Assembly (NCBI RefSeq): GCF_013304825.1
Contig: NZ_JAAWUO010000005.1
Span: 98,226 to 162,225 of the forward strand
DNA: 64,000 nt
Direction: 5' to 3'
From: Blautia schinkii
GTDB taxonomy: Bacteria > Bacillota > Clostridia > Lachnospirales > Lachnospiraceae
Shown: in pieces, positions 35,564 through 44,906 of the stretch
How the letters are laid out: every line of letters starts with the position of its first letter
Numbering within the stretch: the first letter of the stretch is position 1
The notes under the pieces: generated by a model
Told to the model about the DNA's origin: nothing
What the model saw: only the letters and a program-made list of their open reading frames with translations
Databases searched by the model: none
Translations under genes and position numbers: made by a program

Positions 35564-37411
35564 GTGAGCAAGCATTCAGGTAAGATAGGCCTGTACTTTC
35601 TGCTTATTGTGGCGCTGATCGCAGGATATCTGTATCTCAATGACCAGGTATCGACCCAGGGAAGCTACACAATGGGACAGCTGGAGAAGGCCCTGGAAGA
35701 AGACAAGGTGACGGATGCTGTGATCCATCAGAACAGAGAAGTGCCCACCGGTTATGTAACAGCAAACATTGTTTCAGACGGTCAGAAGACAGTCTATGTA
35801 ACCGATGTAAAAGAAGCAGAGGAACTTCTTGAGAAATATGACATTGATCCAACCATCCGCAATGTACCAAGAGACAGTTCTATGATCGGAACTGTTCTTC
35901 CGGTCGTACTGACAGGAGCTATCCTCATCTTTTTCTTTATGATGATGAACCGTCAGATGTCCGGTGGCGGCGGAAGCAATGCGAAGATGATGAATTTCGG
36001 AAAAAGCAGAGCCAGAATGTCTTCCCCTGACGATAAGAAAGTAACATTCAAGGATGTTGCAGGTCTCCAGGAGGAGAAAGAGGATCTGGAGGAGGTAGTT
36101 GACTTCCTGAAATCTCCGCAGAAATATACAAAAGTCGGAGCCAGAATCCCGAAAGGAGTAATTCTTGTGGGCCCTCCGGGAACCGGTAAGACCCTTCTGG
36201 CAAAAGCTGTTGCAGGAGAAGCAGGCGTACCGTTTTTCTCTATTTCCGGATCGGATTTTGTGGAGATGTTTGTCGGTGTCGGTGCTTCCCGTGTAAGAGA
36301 TCTTTTTGAGGAAGGCAAACGTCATGCACCGTGTATCATCTTTATCGATGAGATCGATGCAGTTGCCCGCCAGAGAGGAACCGGTATGGGCGGTGGACAC
36401 GATGAGAGAGAGCAGACACTGAACCAGCTTCTTGTTGAGATGGATGGTTTTGGTGTAAATGAAGGAATTATCGTAATGGCAGCGACCAACCGTGTGGATA
36501 TCCTGGATCCGGCAATTCTCCGTCCTGGACGGTTTGACCGTAAAGTAGGTGTTGGCCGTCCGGATGTCAAGGGAAGAGAAGAGATTCTGATGGTACATGC
36601 CAAGGATAAACCGCTGGGAGATGATGTGAATCTTCGTCAGATCGCCCAGACAACTGCAGGATTTACAGGTGCTGACCTTGAGAACCTTCTCAATGAGGCA
36701 GCCATTGACGCAGCTAAGGAGAGCCGCCCGTATATCATGCAGAAAGATATCAAGGCAGCATTCATTAAAGTTGGAATCGGAGCAGAGAAGAAGAGCAAGG
36801 TGATTTCTGACAAGGAGAAGAAGATCACAGCGTACCACGAAGCAGGACACGCGATTCTTTTCCATGTTCTTCCTCATATGGATCCGGTTTATACCATTTC
36901 CATCATCCCGACAGGTATGGGAGCAGCAGGATACACCATGCCGCTGCCGGATAATGATGAGATGTTCAACACAAAGAATAAGATGCTGGAGGATATCACC
37001 ACACTTCTAGGAGGACGTGTGGCTGAGGAGATCATTTTCGGTGATATCACAACAGGTGCTTCCAATGACATCAAGCGAGCAACAGAGACCGCACGCTCCA
37101 TGGTCATGAAATATGGTATGTCTGAGAAAATCGGTCTGATTGCCTATGGAAATGACGATGATGAGGTATTTATCGGCCGTGACCTGGCGCATACAAGAGG
37201 CTACAGCGAAGAAGTAGCAAGAGAGATCGATGCTGAGATATCCCGTATTATCAGCGAGTGCCACGAGAAAGCTGAGAGCATTATCCGTGAGCACATGGAT
37301 GTTCTTCATGGCTGTGCAGCCCTTCTTCTTGAGAAGGAAAAAGTACATCGTGAGGAGTTTGAAGCACTTTTTACAACAGAAAAAAATGGGGTTGCAGAAA
37401 TTAACGAATAA
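35564..37411 (+). CDS. ftsH: ATP-dependent zinc metalloprotease FtsH
   Basis: Membrane AAA+ protease that degrades damaged membrane and short-lived cytoplasmic proteins; in Bacillus it also clears Spo0E. The 615-residue product has two N-terminal helices (about residues 7-24 and 108-129), Walker A GPPGTGKT (about 203-210), Walker [11 protein letters not shown], the SRH region [20 protein letters not shown] and zinc-binding HEAGH (425-429). The start is GTG at 35564 with AAGGAG 10 bases upstream. A terminator at 37548-37580 ends the block. Confidence 0.97.
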   Translation: MSKHSGKIGLYFLLIVALIAGYLYLNDQVSTQGSYTMGQLEKALEEDKVTDAVIHQNREVPTGYVTANIVSDGQKTVYVTDVKEAEELLEKYDIDPTIRNVPRDSSMIGTVLPVVLTGAILIFFFMMMNRQMSGGGGSNAKMMNFGKSRARMSSPDDKKVTFKDVAGLQEEKEDLEEVVDFLKSPQKYTKVGARIPKGVILVGPPGTGKTLLAKAVAGEAGVPFFSISGSDFVEMFVGVGASRVRDLFEEGKRHAPCIIFIDEIDAVARQRGTGMGGGHDEREQTLNQLLVEMDGFGVNEGIIVMAATNRVDILDPAILRPGRFDRKVGVGRPDVKGREEILMVHAKDKPLGDDVNLRQIAQTTAGFTGADLENLLNEAAIDAAKESRPYIMQKDIKAAFIKVGIGAEKKSKVISDKEKKITAYHEAGHAILFHVLPHMDPVYTISIIPTGMGAAGYTMPLPDNDEMFNTKNKMLEDITTLLGGRVAEEIIFGDITTGASNDIKRATETARSMVMKYGMSEKIGLIAYGNDDDEVFIGRDLAHTRGYSEEVAREIDAEISRIISECHEKAESIIREHMDVLHGCAALLLEKEKVHREEFEALFTTEKNGVAEINE

Positions 37412-37547
37412 AATGCACAAAAAAACATATTGAATTTTGTGAACTTTGTGCACACTTTTTGGTGGACGCATGGTACTATATATACCGTAAAAACCCCCCA
37501 ATACATTATATAGTTTTTGCTACACCCCATAAGAAGAAATACCTTCT

Positions 37548-37580
37548 CCAAAAAAGGCAGCCTAACCAGCTGTCTTTTTT
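37548..37580 (+). terminator. Terminator after ftsH
   Basis: AGGCAGC and GCTGTCT form a 7-bp stem around CTAACCA, flanked by an A run before and six T after. Bases 37412-37547 are untranslated and include a TGGTACTATATATACC dyad. Confidence 0.75.
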
Positions 37581-37640
37581 ACTGTAAAAAAATATAAAAA
37601 GATATGAGTGGGAAGATAAGAAAAACAAAGGCAGGAATGC

Positions 37641-37669
37641 TTGCAGGATATAAAAAATTACGCTAATAT
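37641..37669 (+). promoter_or_regulatory. Sigma-A promoter of the GH13 gene
   Basis: TTGCAG (37641-37646) and TAATAT (37664-37669) with 17-base spacing, about 35 bases before the ATG. Confidence 0.65.
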
Positions 37670-37708
37670 ACTAAATATGAGTGCTAAAAACGGAGCGAGG
37701 AAAATAGA

Positions 37709-39826
37709 ATGTTACATGAAAGCATGGAGACTACAAAAAAAATGCAGTATATACTCAATATGAGTCCGGTATTAAATAAAGACGCAATGTTCAGTGACGG
37801 AACCGAATATTACCGGACACCGGTGGAGCCTGATGTGGGCGATACGGTTACGATCCGTTTCAGGACACAGCGTAATAATGTGGACAATGTCTGTCTTGTG
37901 CATGACGGAGAATATCTGGAAATGAAACATGAGAAGACATCGGGAAGCTTTGATTACTATACTGCACAGGTTGTAATGGGAACCGATATCCTGCGGTATT
38001 ATTTTGAGATCCATTCAGGTCTTGTTACCTGTTATTATGATACCAATGGTGTCAGTACCAGACATGAAGAACGGACTGAGTTTGAGATCTATCCGGATTA
38101 TCATGTGCCGGAGTGGCTGAAAGGTGCGGTAATGTACCAGATCTATGTAGATCGGTTTTATAACGGAGATCCTTTTAATGATGTGGAGACAGCAGAATAC
38201 TCTTATATTGGAGATATTTCTGTGAAAGTAGATGACTGGGAAAAAATACCTGCAGTAATGGGGGTCAGGGAATTTTACGGCGGTGATCTCCAGGGCGTGA
38301 TGGATAAGCTTGATTATCTGCAGCAGCTGGGCGTGGACGTGATCTATCTGAATCCGGTTTTTGTTTCACCCAGCAATCATAAATATGACTGTCAGGATTA
38401 TGACCATATCGATCCCCATATCGGGAAGATCGTGGAGGACTGTGACGGCCTTTTAAGCCCGGGAGACAGGGATAACAGCCATGCGGCCAAGTATATCTGC
38501 CGTGTGACGGATAAACGCAACTTGGAGGCCAGCAACAAGCTGTTTCAGGAGCTTGTTGAGGAAATCCACAGGAGAGGAATGAAAGTGATCCTGGATGGTG
38601 TGTTCAACCACTGCGGATCCTTCAATAAATGGATGGACAGGGAGCGGATCTATGAAAATCAGGAAGGTTATGAGAAAGGTGCTTATGTTTCAGCAGACAG
38701 CCCTTACCGTTCTTTCTTTTGTTTCAAGAATCAGAATTTGTGGCCGTACAATCCTTCCTATGAGGGATGGTGGACCCATGATACTCTGCCCAAGCTGAAT
38801 TACGAGGAGTCGGAGGAGCTTTGTAAAACAATCCTGGAAGTAGGAAAGAAGTGGGTTTCCCCGCCTTACAATGTAGATGGATGGAGACTGGATGTTGCAG
38901 CAGATCTGGGGCACAGCAATGAATTTAACCACCGTTTCTGGAAAGAGTTTCGCAAAGTAGTGCGGGAAGCGAATCCGGAAGCAGTGATCCTGGCTGAGCA
39001 TTATGGAAATCCGGAGAGCTGGCTGCTTGGAGATGAGTGGGATACTGTGATGAACTACGATGCTTTTATGGAGCCTGTAACCTGGTTTCTAACCGGGATG
39101 GAGAAGCACAGTGATGAGTACAGAGAAGATCTCTACGGCAACAGTGAGGCCTTTATCGGGGCTATGAAGCATCACATGCGTTCCCTTCATATGGGAGCTC
39201 TTTACGGGGCTATGAATGAGCTTTCCAATCACGATCATTCCAGGTTCCTCACAAGAACGAACCACAGGGTAGGAAGACTTTCCTACGCAGGAGCTGAGGC
39301 AGCATCTGCAAACATCAATCCTGCGATCATGAGAGAGGCTGTTGTGATCCAGATGACCTGGCCTGGCGCGCCAACCGTATATTACGGAGACGAGGCTGGT
39401 GTCTGCGGATTTACAGATCCGGACAACCGGAGGACATACCCCTGGGGAAAAGAAGATCTTGAAATGCTTGATTTCCACAAGCGGATGATTTGTATACACA
39501 AGGCATATCCGCTCCTTTCAAAAGGATCCCTGGAATTTTTGTGGAATGATTATCAGGGCTTAAGCTATGGACGTTTTTCTGATGATGAGCAGATTATAGT
39601 GATCCTGAATAATCAGGAATATGAGAGGGACGTGCGTGTGACAGCCTGGAAAACAGGTGTAAGCCGTAAAGGTGCTGCAGCTTTCCAGAGAATCATGCTT
39701 TCCTCTAAAAACGGCTATACAGAAGAGGCAGAAGAATATATTGCAGAAGCAGGAATCCTTCAGGTACGAATGCCTGCATACGGAGTCATGGTGCTTTATC
39801 ATGGAGCTAAAGATAAATATAAATAA
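37709..39826 (+). CDS. Cytoplasmic GH13 alpha-glucosidase (neopullulanase/cyclomaltodextrinase type)
   Basis: A 705-residue GH13 enzyme without a signal peptide, so cytoplasmic. An N-terminal beta domain (about residues 30-130) precedes the barrel, which opens with GAVMYQIYVDRFYNGDP, a pattern of the neopullulanase/cyclomaltodextrinase (GH13_20) group. All three catalytic residues are present: nucleophile Asp395 (DGWRLDVAADLG), acid Glu430 (ILAEHYG) and Asp509 (SNHDHSRF). Other barrel regions are ILDGVFNHCG and YYGDEAGVCGF. It would hydrolyse maltodextrin, pullulan-type or cyclic alpha-glucans. It contrasts with the GlgB-like protein at 21 kb, whose site is lost. Substrate is inferred from the family. 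Confidence 0.9.
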   Translation: MLHESMETTKKMQYILNMSPVLNKDAMFSDGTEYYRTPVEPDVGDTVTIRFRTQRNNVDNVCLVHDGEYLEMKHEKTSGSFDYYTAQVVMGTDILRYYFEIHSGLVTCYYDTNGVSTRHEERTEFEIYPDYHVPEWLKGAVMYQIYVDRFYNGDPFNDVETAEYSYIGDISVKVDDWEKIPAVMGVREFYGGDLQGVMDKLDYLQQLGVDVIYLNPVFVSPSNHKYDCQDYDHIDPHIGKIVEDCDGLLSPGDRDNSHAAKYICRVTDKRNLEASNKLFQELVEEIHRRGMKVILDGVFNHCGSFNKWMDRERIYENQEGYEKGAYVSADSPYRSFFCFKNQNLWPYNPSYEGWWTHDTLPKLNYEESEELCKTILEVGKKWVSPPYNVDGWRLDVAADLGHSNEFNHRFWKEFRKVVREANPEAVILAEHYGNPESWLLGDEWDTVMNYDAFMEPVTWFLTGMEKHSDEYREDLYGNSEAFIGAMKHHMRSLHMGALYGAMNELSNHDHSRFLTRTNHRVGRLSYAGAEAASANINPAIMREAVVIQMTWPGAPTVYYGDEAGVCGFTDPDNRRTYPWGKEDLEMLDFHKRMICIHKAYPLLSKGSLEFLWNDYQGLSYGRFSDDEQIIVILNNQEYERDVRVTAWKTGVSRKGAAAFQRIMLSSKNGYTEEAEEYIAEAGILQVRMPAYGVMVLYHGAKDKYK

Positions 39827-39897
39827 TACACAAGATCAGACAGCTGTCCTGGAAATAATGGCAGATATCTGATGGGCCGGAAAGGAGAAATTTAAAA

Positions 39898-40257
39898 ATG
39901 ACAATTGAACAGTGCTATAATGCCATCGAAAGCAATTACGAAGAGGTACTTGGACGTTTTGCAGGAAATAAGATGCTGGTTGAGAAATTTGCTCGGAAAT
40001 TTCTGGACGATCCAAGCTATCAGTTACTGAAAGATGCTCTGGGAAAACAGGATTATGAAGAGGCATTCCGTGCAGCTCACACCTTAAAAGGTGTATGTGC
40101 AAATCTTGGTTTCACACAGCTTTTCAAAGTTTCAAGCGATATCACAGAGGAGCTGCGAAACGGAAATCCGGATGTGTCCAGGCTTCCGGAGCTGCTTGGA
40201 AAGGTAGCTGCTGAATATAAGAAAACAGTGGATGCAATCAACAGTGTAAATGAATGA
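39898..40257 (+). CDS. Orphan histidine phosphotransfer (HPt) domain protein
   Basis: A 119-residue stand-alone HPt protein. The phosphoaccepting histidine lies in AAHTLKGVCANLGFTQL, the standard AHxLKGxxxxLG motif, in a helical bundle. It would shuttle phosphate between response-regulator receiver domains. No histidine kinase or receiver gene is adjacent, so its partners are unknown. AAAGGAG precedes the ATG. It may be read from the GH13 promoter, since only 71 bases separate them. Confidence 0.9.
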   Translation: MTIEQCYNAIESNYEEVLGRFAGNKMLVEKFARKFLDDPSYQLLKDALGKQDYEEAFRAAHTLKGVCANLGFTQLFKVSSDITEELRNGNPDVSRLPELLGKVAAEYKKTVDAINSVNE

Positions 40258-40331
40258 AAATGACGTGGCCGAATCAGACTGACAGGCAGTTATTCGGTGC
40301 AGCAGTGTATCGTGAATATGAATAATAAAAA

Positions 40332-40367
40332 ATCTGCCGGACACTTCCGTAATGGAATCCGGCAGAT
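40332..40367. terminator. Perfect hairpin between the HPt and arsR genes
   Basis: ATCTGCCGG...CCGGCAGAT is a near-perfect palindromic stem, preceded by an A run (a T run on the minus strand). It probably ends the minus-strand ATPase-arsR transcript. Confidence 0.75.
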
Positions 40368-40376
40368 ATAAAAAGC

Positions 40377-40421
40377 CGGTCTGGTAATTTCCCGGAAAAG
40401 GGAAAGCCAGACCGTTTTTTT
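40377..40421 (+). terminator. Terminator of the HPt gene
   Basis: CGGTCTGG and CCAGACCG pair, with an inner TTTCCC/GGGAAA stem, followed by seven T. The T run overlaps the arsR stop codon on the other strand. Confidence 0.85.
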
Positions 40422-40731
40422 ATTCTTCTGTTACATGCTCTAGACCCTGATTCATGATGGTTGCCACATGGCTGTCTGCCAGGGAGTAAAAAATTGTTTT
40501 TCCGTCTCTGCGGAACTTGACCAGTGACATCTGCTTCAGTACACGGAGCTGATGGGAAATCGCACTCTGGGTCATGGAAAGTCTGTCTGCGATATCCTGG
40601 ACGCAGAGCTCTTCAACAGAAAGTGCGTACAGGATGCGGATTCTTGTCGGGTCTCCGAAAACCTTAAAAAGATCCGCAAGTCTGTAGAGTGTATCATCGT
40701 TGATCGGGTAATCTATATGTGGTTTCTTCAT
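40420..40731 (-). CDS. Zinc-responsive ArsR/SmtB-family repressor
   Basis: A 103-residue winged-helix dimer that releases DNA when metal binds. The recognition region is LSMTQSAISHQLRVLKQMSLV. The alpha-5 zinc site of SmtB/CzrA/ZiaR is fully conserved: Asp86, His88, His99 and Glu102, with the exact family spacing (0, +2, +13, +16). The alpha-3 site reads ELCVQD, keeping one Cys, so zinc sensing is more likely than cadmium or lead. The ATG at 40731 has GGAGG 8 bases upstream. It lies 61 bases after the zinc ATPase, in the same operon, which it should repress through the operator at 43798-43817. Confidence 0.9.
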   Translation of the reverse strand: MKKPHIDYPINDDTLYRLADLFKVFGDPTRIRILYALSVEELCVQDIADRLSMTQSAISHQLRVLKQMSLVKFRRDGKTIFYSLADSHVATIMNQGLEHVTEE

Positions 40732-40792
40732 TTGCGCATCCTCCAAAATATTAACTTCTATTGTAGCTGAAAAAACCGCACCGGTCAAATTT

Positions 40793-43765
40793 TTATTTTT
40801 TATACAGGATACGAATGGAATTCAGCACGCAGATCATGGCAACGCCGGTGTCCGCAAATACAGCCATCCACATGTTTGCGTGTCCTGCAAGACCAAGGAT
40901 CATAACTGCGATCTTGATCACAAGAGCAAATACTACGTTCTGCCATGCAATGCGGTTGGTGTTCTTTGCAATGGAAACGGACTGAGGGATCGCATCTACG
41001 TTGGAATTCATAAATACGGCGTCAGCAGCTTCGATAGCGGCATCAGCACCGCTTCCCATAGCAGCTCCTACATCAGCACCTGCAAGTACAGGAGCATCGT
41101 TGATTCCGTCACCGACAAACATTACAGTTCCATGTTCCTGACGGATCTTCTTTAATGCGTTCAGCTTATCTTCAGGAAGAAGTTTTGCATAGATCTCGTC
41201 AATTCCGGCTTCTTTTCCAACAGCCTGAGCACTGTCCTCAGAGTCGCCGGTAAGCATAACTGTGTGAAGATTAAGTTTCTTGAGAGAAGCGATGGCATCT
41301 TTTGCGTCCGGTTTGATGGTATCGGAAATTAACATATATCCGGCGAATTTTCCGTTTACAGCCATGAATACTTCAGATCCGTAAGCTGCTTCGTGAAGTT
41401 CTCCGATTGCAACACCGAATTTGTCCATCAGCTTGCGGTTTCCGCAGAGGACTTTGCCTTCCGGCATCTGGGCAGAAATTCCATGGCCGGAGATCTCTTC
41501 AAGGGAAAGGGGCTTTTCAAGGCTTATTCCGCGCTCTTTTGCGGCAGCTACGATACTGTTTGCGATTGGGTGAGTAGAGTTCTGTTCGCAGCCTGCGCAC
41601 ATGGCAAGAAGCTGCTCTTCACTGTATTCTCCGATTGTAACAACTTTCTGGAGCTGGAAGTTACCTTCTGTGATAGTACCTGTCTTATCCATAACGACTG
41701 CACCAAGGTGGCTTAATCCTTCAATAGAAAGGCCGCCTTTGAACAGGATTCCTTTTTTGGAACCAGCACCGATTCCTGAGAAGAAAGCAAGCGGGATACT
41801 AAGTACAAGAGCACATGGGCAGCTCATTACCAGGAAGGTGATCGCTGTGTAGATCCAGTAGTGCCAGTTCCCGGTTACAAGGGAAGGAATCAGTGCTGTT
41901 GCAACAGCGATTCCTACAACACAAGGGGTGTATACTTTTGCAAAACGTGTGATAAAACGGTCGATCTTCGGTTTGCTTGCTGCTGCATTTTCTACAGAAT
42001 CCAGGATACGTGTTACCATGGATTCTCCGAGTGGTTTTTCCACACGGATCTTTAACTGACCGGAGGTATTTACACATCCGGAAGTGATCTCGTCACCTTC
42101 GTTTACAGCAACTGGTACAGGCTCACCTGTGATCGGTGATGTGTCGATGCGGCTGCTTCCCTCGATGATCACACCGTCAAGAGGAATACGGTCACCAGGA
42201 CGAACCAGGAGAACATCTCCAACCTGAGCATCTTCAGATGGAATTACCTGAACATCATCGCCGGCAACAAGGTTTACAACTTCCGGACGGAGGTCAACTG
42301 CGTCCATGATCTGACCGCGGCTTCGCTCAACAGCTTTTTCTTCGAAAAGCTCGCCAATTCGGTAGAAGAGCATAACGCCTACGGCCTCAGCAGAATCATT
42401 GATAGCAAAAGCGGCAAGTGTTGCAATACTCATCAGGAAGTTTTCATCAAAAATCTGTCCGTGTGAGATGTTTTTGGCTGCTTTTACAACAATCACACCG
42501 CCAAGTGCAAGGTATGCGATCACGAATACCGGAAGAGTGGCAGTATCTGAAAATCCTTTATGTTCCATGATCTCACCGGCAACAAAGAGGATCGCACCGA
42601 TGATAATGCAGATCGTGTCGATCTTTTCTTTGGAAAAAGTTCTCTTTGTACTGGCTGCGTGAGTTTCGGATGTAGCTGCCTGTGCCTTTGGTCTCGGATC
42701 TTTTTCTTTTACTATAACTTCGGATTCGATGGAAGTACAGATCCTGCGGATCTGATCCAGGTAACGGTCCGGATTCTTTGCAGTTACACGAAGCTGCCTG
42801 GTTGCAAAAGTAATGGTAGCTTCGGAGATGCCGTCAAGGTCGGCAATCTGTTCTTCCATTTTTGAAGCACAGTGAGCGCAGCCCAAGTTCTCAAGAAGGT
42901 AGATCCTGGTTGTTACGTCAGCAGAAGCAGAAGGCTTCGGATTTCTCGGAACAACTTTAACTTCGGACTCAATAGAGGTGCAGATCTTACGGATCTGCGG
43001 AAGCAGAGCATCTGGATCTGCTGCATTGAGACGAAGCTGTTTGGTAGCGAAAGTGATGGTTGCACTTTCTACGCCGTCAAGATGCTGGATCTGTTCTTCC
43101 ATCTTGGAAGCACAGTGAGCACAGCCAAGGTTCTCCAGGATGTAGACACGCTTCGCAGATGCTGTGCTGTGGGGGTGGTGATGGCCATGTTCGTGCTCAT
43201 GATCCTCGCAGCCACAAGCACAGTGCTCGTTGTCATGGTCATGATGGTGATGATGTTCGTGCCCATGTTCATGATCCTCACAGCCGCAAGCGCAGTGATC
43301 GTCATGGTCATGATGGTGATGATGTTCGTGCTCGCGCTCATGATCCTCACAGCCGCAGCCACAGTGATCGTCATGGTCATGATGGTGATGATGTTCGTGC
43401 CCATGTTCATGATTCTCACAGCCGCAAGCACAGTGATCGTCATGGTCATGATGGTGATGATGTTCGTGCTCGCGCTCATGATTCTCACAGCCGCAAGCAC
43501 AGAGCTCGTTGTCATGGTCATGATGGTGATGATGTTCGTGCCCATGTTCATGATCCTCACAGCCACAGCTGCAATGTTCATCGTCATGGTCATGGTGGTG
43601 GTGATGTTCATGTTCATGATCCTCACAGCCACAGCCGCAGTGCTCATCGTTGTGTTCATGGTGGTGATGTTCTTCATGCGCATGTTCTACATGGTCATGT
43701 ACATCATGATGGTCGTGACCGCATCCGCAGGAATCTGAGGAAGTCTTCTCTAATATCTCTTTCAT
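40793..43765 (-). CDS. Zinc/cadmium-exporting P1B-type ATPase with His-rich N-terminus
   Basis: A 990-residue heavy-metal export ATPase. Residues about 31-199 are seven His/Cys repeats. Two HMA domains follow, each with ENLGCAHCASKMEEQI (about 205-270 and 288-355). Then come the membrane core with CPCALVLS, the phosphorylation loop VMDKTGTITEG, HPIANSIV and VGDGINDAPVLAGADVG. The last helix has AVFADTGVAMI, whose Asp marks the Zn2+/Cd2+ (P1B-2) group, unlike the copper group. The ATG at 43765 has AAGGAG. It is co-transcribed with the ArsR repressor. Function: pumping excess zinc or cadmium out of the cell, with the repeats as metal buffer or sensor. Confidence 0.93.
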   Translation of the reverse strand: MKEILEKTSSDSCGCGHDHHDVHDHVEHAHEEHHHHEHNDEHCGCGCEDHEHEHHHHHDHDDEHCSCGCEDHEHGHEHHHHHDHDNELCACGCENHEREHEHHHHHDHDDHCACGCENHEHGHEHHHHHDHDDHCGCGCEDHEREHEHHHHHDHDDHCACGCEDHEHGHEHHHHHDHDNEHCACGCEDHEHEHGHHHPHSTASAKRVYILENLGCAHCASKMEEQIQHLDGVESATITFATKQLRLNAADPDALLPQIRKICTSIESEVKVVPRNPKPSASADVTTRIYLLENLGCAHCASKMEEQIADLDGISEATITFATRQLRVTAKNPDRYLDQIRRICTSIESEVIVKEKDPRPKAQAATSETHAASTKRTFSKEKIDTICIIIGAILFVAGEIMEHKGFSDTATLPVFVIAYLALGGVIVVKAAKNISHGQIFDENFLMSIATLAAFAINDSAEAVGVMLFYRIGELFEEKAVERSRGQIMDAVDLRPEVVNLVAGDDVQVIPSEDAQVGDVLLVRPGDRIPLDGVIIEGSSRIDTSPITGEPVPVAVNEGDEITSGCVNTSGQLKIRVEKPLGESMVTRILDSVENAAASKPKIDRFITRFAKVYTPCVVGIAVATALIPSLVTGNWHYWIYTAITFLVMSCPCALVLSIPLAFFSGIGAGSKKGILFKGGLSIEGLSHLGAVVMDKTGTITEGNFQLQKVVTIGEYSEEQLLAMCAGCEQNSTHPIANSIVAAAKERGISLEKPLSLEEISGHGISAQMPEGKVLCGNRKLMDKFGVAIGELHEAAYGSEVFMAVNGKFAGYMLISDTIKPDAKDAIASLKKLNLHTVMLTGDSEDSAQAVGKEAGIDEIYAKLLPEDKLNALKKIRQEHGTVMFVGDGINDAPVLAGADVGAAMGSGADAAIEAADAVFMNSNVDAIPQSVSIAKNTNRIAWQNVVFALVIKIAVMILGLAGHANMWMAVFADTGVAMICVLNSIRILYKK
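43169..43675 (-). repeat. Seven tandem His/Cys-rich coding repeats
   Basis: Inside the ATPase, seven units of 22-24 residues start at Cys43, 65, 89, 112, 135, 158 and 182. Each has CxCGCE(D/N)HE, and all but the last then have five His and DHD. Units 2 to 6 alternate HGHEH and REHEH versions, suggesting duplication of a two-unit block of about 138 bases. Confidence 0.9.
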
Positions 43766-43797
43766 ATGAATTCTCCTTGCTGATTATTTATATGAAT

Positions 43798-43817
43798 ATA
43801 TGAATTAATGTTCATAT
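43798..43817. promoter_or_regulatory. Predicted zinc ArsR operator before the ATPase gene
   Basis: ATATGAA-TTAATG-TTCATAT is an inverted repeat with 7-base arms, close to the TGAAnAnnnnTTCA operators of SmtB/CzrA/ZiaR. A further TATGAAT half site lies at 43791-43797. It is 33 bases upstream of the ATPase start. The rest of 43818-43959 is very A/T-rich, with no gene. Confidence 0.7.
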
Positions 43818-43959
43818 GACTATTTAATCATATATAAAATCCTTTGTCAATAGATTTTCAAAAAACGGATCAGAGAAAAGTAAAATTTATTGCAAAAGAA
43901 ATATAGAAAATATTAATATATTCTGAAAAAATATTCTATTTTATTATTTTTATTTAACA

Positions 43960-43968
43960 TGTTATACT
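43960..43968 (+). promoter_or_regulatory. Extended -10 promoter of pxpA
   Basis: TGTTATACT is an extended -10 element 34 bases before the pxpA ATG. The -35 region (TTTATT) is poor, as expected for an activator-dependent or extended -10 promoter. Confidence 0.55.
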
Positions 43969-44002
43969 TTCAACAAGTAAAGAAAGAAAGGAAGGTAGCA
44001 AC

Positions 44003-44758
44003 ATGTACAGTATCGACTTAAACAGTGACATGGGTGAGAGCTTTGGCGCATATAAGCTTGGCGGAGATGAAGAGATCATCAAATATGTCACAACAGCAAA
44101 TGTAGCATGTGGCTGGCATGCAGGCGATCCAATGGTAATGGATAAGGTAGTCCGCATGGCAAAGGAACGTGGCGTTATGGTTGGAGCCCATCCTGGATAT
44201 CCTGATCTTCTTGGCTTTGGACGAAGAAAGATGGTTCTCTCTCATGATGAAGTTAAGAATTACGTCAGATACCAGATCGGAGCACTGGCTGCATTCACAA
44301 AAAGCTATGGAATGAAGCTTCAGCATGTCGCTCCTCATGGAGCAATGGGAAATGCCTGCCAGTATGATGAGGACATTTCCACAGCAATCTGCGAGGCAAT
44401 CTGTGAGTATGACAAAGATCTGATCGTTTACTACTGTGCAGGAGCAGTTCTCGGTGATATCGCTGAGAGCAAGGGACTCCGTACAGCATCCGAGATCTTT
44501 GCAGACCGTGCATACATGGATGATCTTTCTCTTGTACCGAGAAAGATGGAGGGATCCATGATCACAGATGAGAACATTGCCATCGAAAGATGCGTGAAGA
44601 TGATCAAAGAAGGAAAAGTAACATCCATCAACGGAAAAGAGCTTGACATCAAGGGTGACACACTCTGTGTACACGGAGACGGACCGAAGGCACTTGCTTT
44701 TGTACAGAAGATCCGTGAGAGATTCATAGAAGAAGGTATTGAGATCAAACACTTATAA
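44003..44758 (+). CDS. pxpA: 5-Oxoprolinase subunit A (LamB/YcsF family)
   Basis: Component of the ATP-dependent PxpABC 5-oxoprolinase that opens pyroglutamate to glutamate. The 251-residue product has the family signatures IDLNSDMGESFGAY, NVACGWHAGDPMVM, VGAHPGYPDLLGFGRR and VAPHGAMGN, with conserved Asp and His residues. AAGGAAGG precedes the ATG. The partners pxpB and pxpC lie 5 kb downstream, separated by a transporter, an aminotransferase, a LysR gene and an aldolase-like gene. The split suggests one pathway, in which the true lactam substrate may differ from plain 5-oxoproline. Confidence 0.92.
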   Translation: MYSIDLNSDMGESFGAYKLGGDEEIIKYVTTANVACGWHAGDPMVMDKVVRMAKERGVMVGAHPGYPDLLGFGRRKMVLSHDEVKNYVRYQIGALAAFTKSYGMKLQHVAPHGAMGNACQYDEDISTAICEAICEYDKDLIVYYCAGAVLGDIAESKGLRTASEIFADRAYMDDLSLVPRKMEGSMITDENIAIERCVKMIKEGKVTSINGKELDIKGDTLCVHGDGPKALAFVQKIRERFIEEGIEIKHL

Positions 44759-44794
44759 AAACTAAATAAAGTACATTCACATGAGAGATAGAAT

Positions 44795-44857
44795 GCCGGA
44801 TAAATCAAAGGAGATTTAAAACAAGGGATTACTGCGATGATTTGTCCGGCTCTTTTT
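44795..44857 (+). terminator. Long hairpin between pxpA and the symporter gene
   Basis: GCCGGATAAATCA and TGATTTGTCCGGC pair over 13 bp with one G-T pair and a loop of about 30 bases, followed by TCTTTTTAT. The loop contains AAAGGAG. It may be a terminator or attenuator that sets the pxpA to transporter ratio. Confidence 0.65.
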
Positions 44858-44906
44858 ATATGAAAATGTGTACCTTTTTAGGATAAGAAAGGAAAGGGTG
44901 GAAACT

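Noticed and set aside
43169..43675. Possible CRISPR-like direct repeats
   Set aside because: The repeats are in frame and code for His/Cys units within the ATPase. There are no unique spacers and no cas genes.
42872..43803. Long plus-strand open frames rich in Met/Val or His/Asp opposite the zinc ATPase
   Set aside because: They are shadows of the His-repeat coding DNA on the minus strand. They have no ribosome sites, and their composition just mirrors the GATCATGAC-type repeat.
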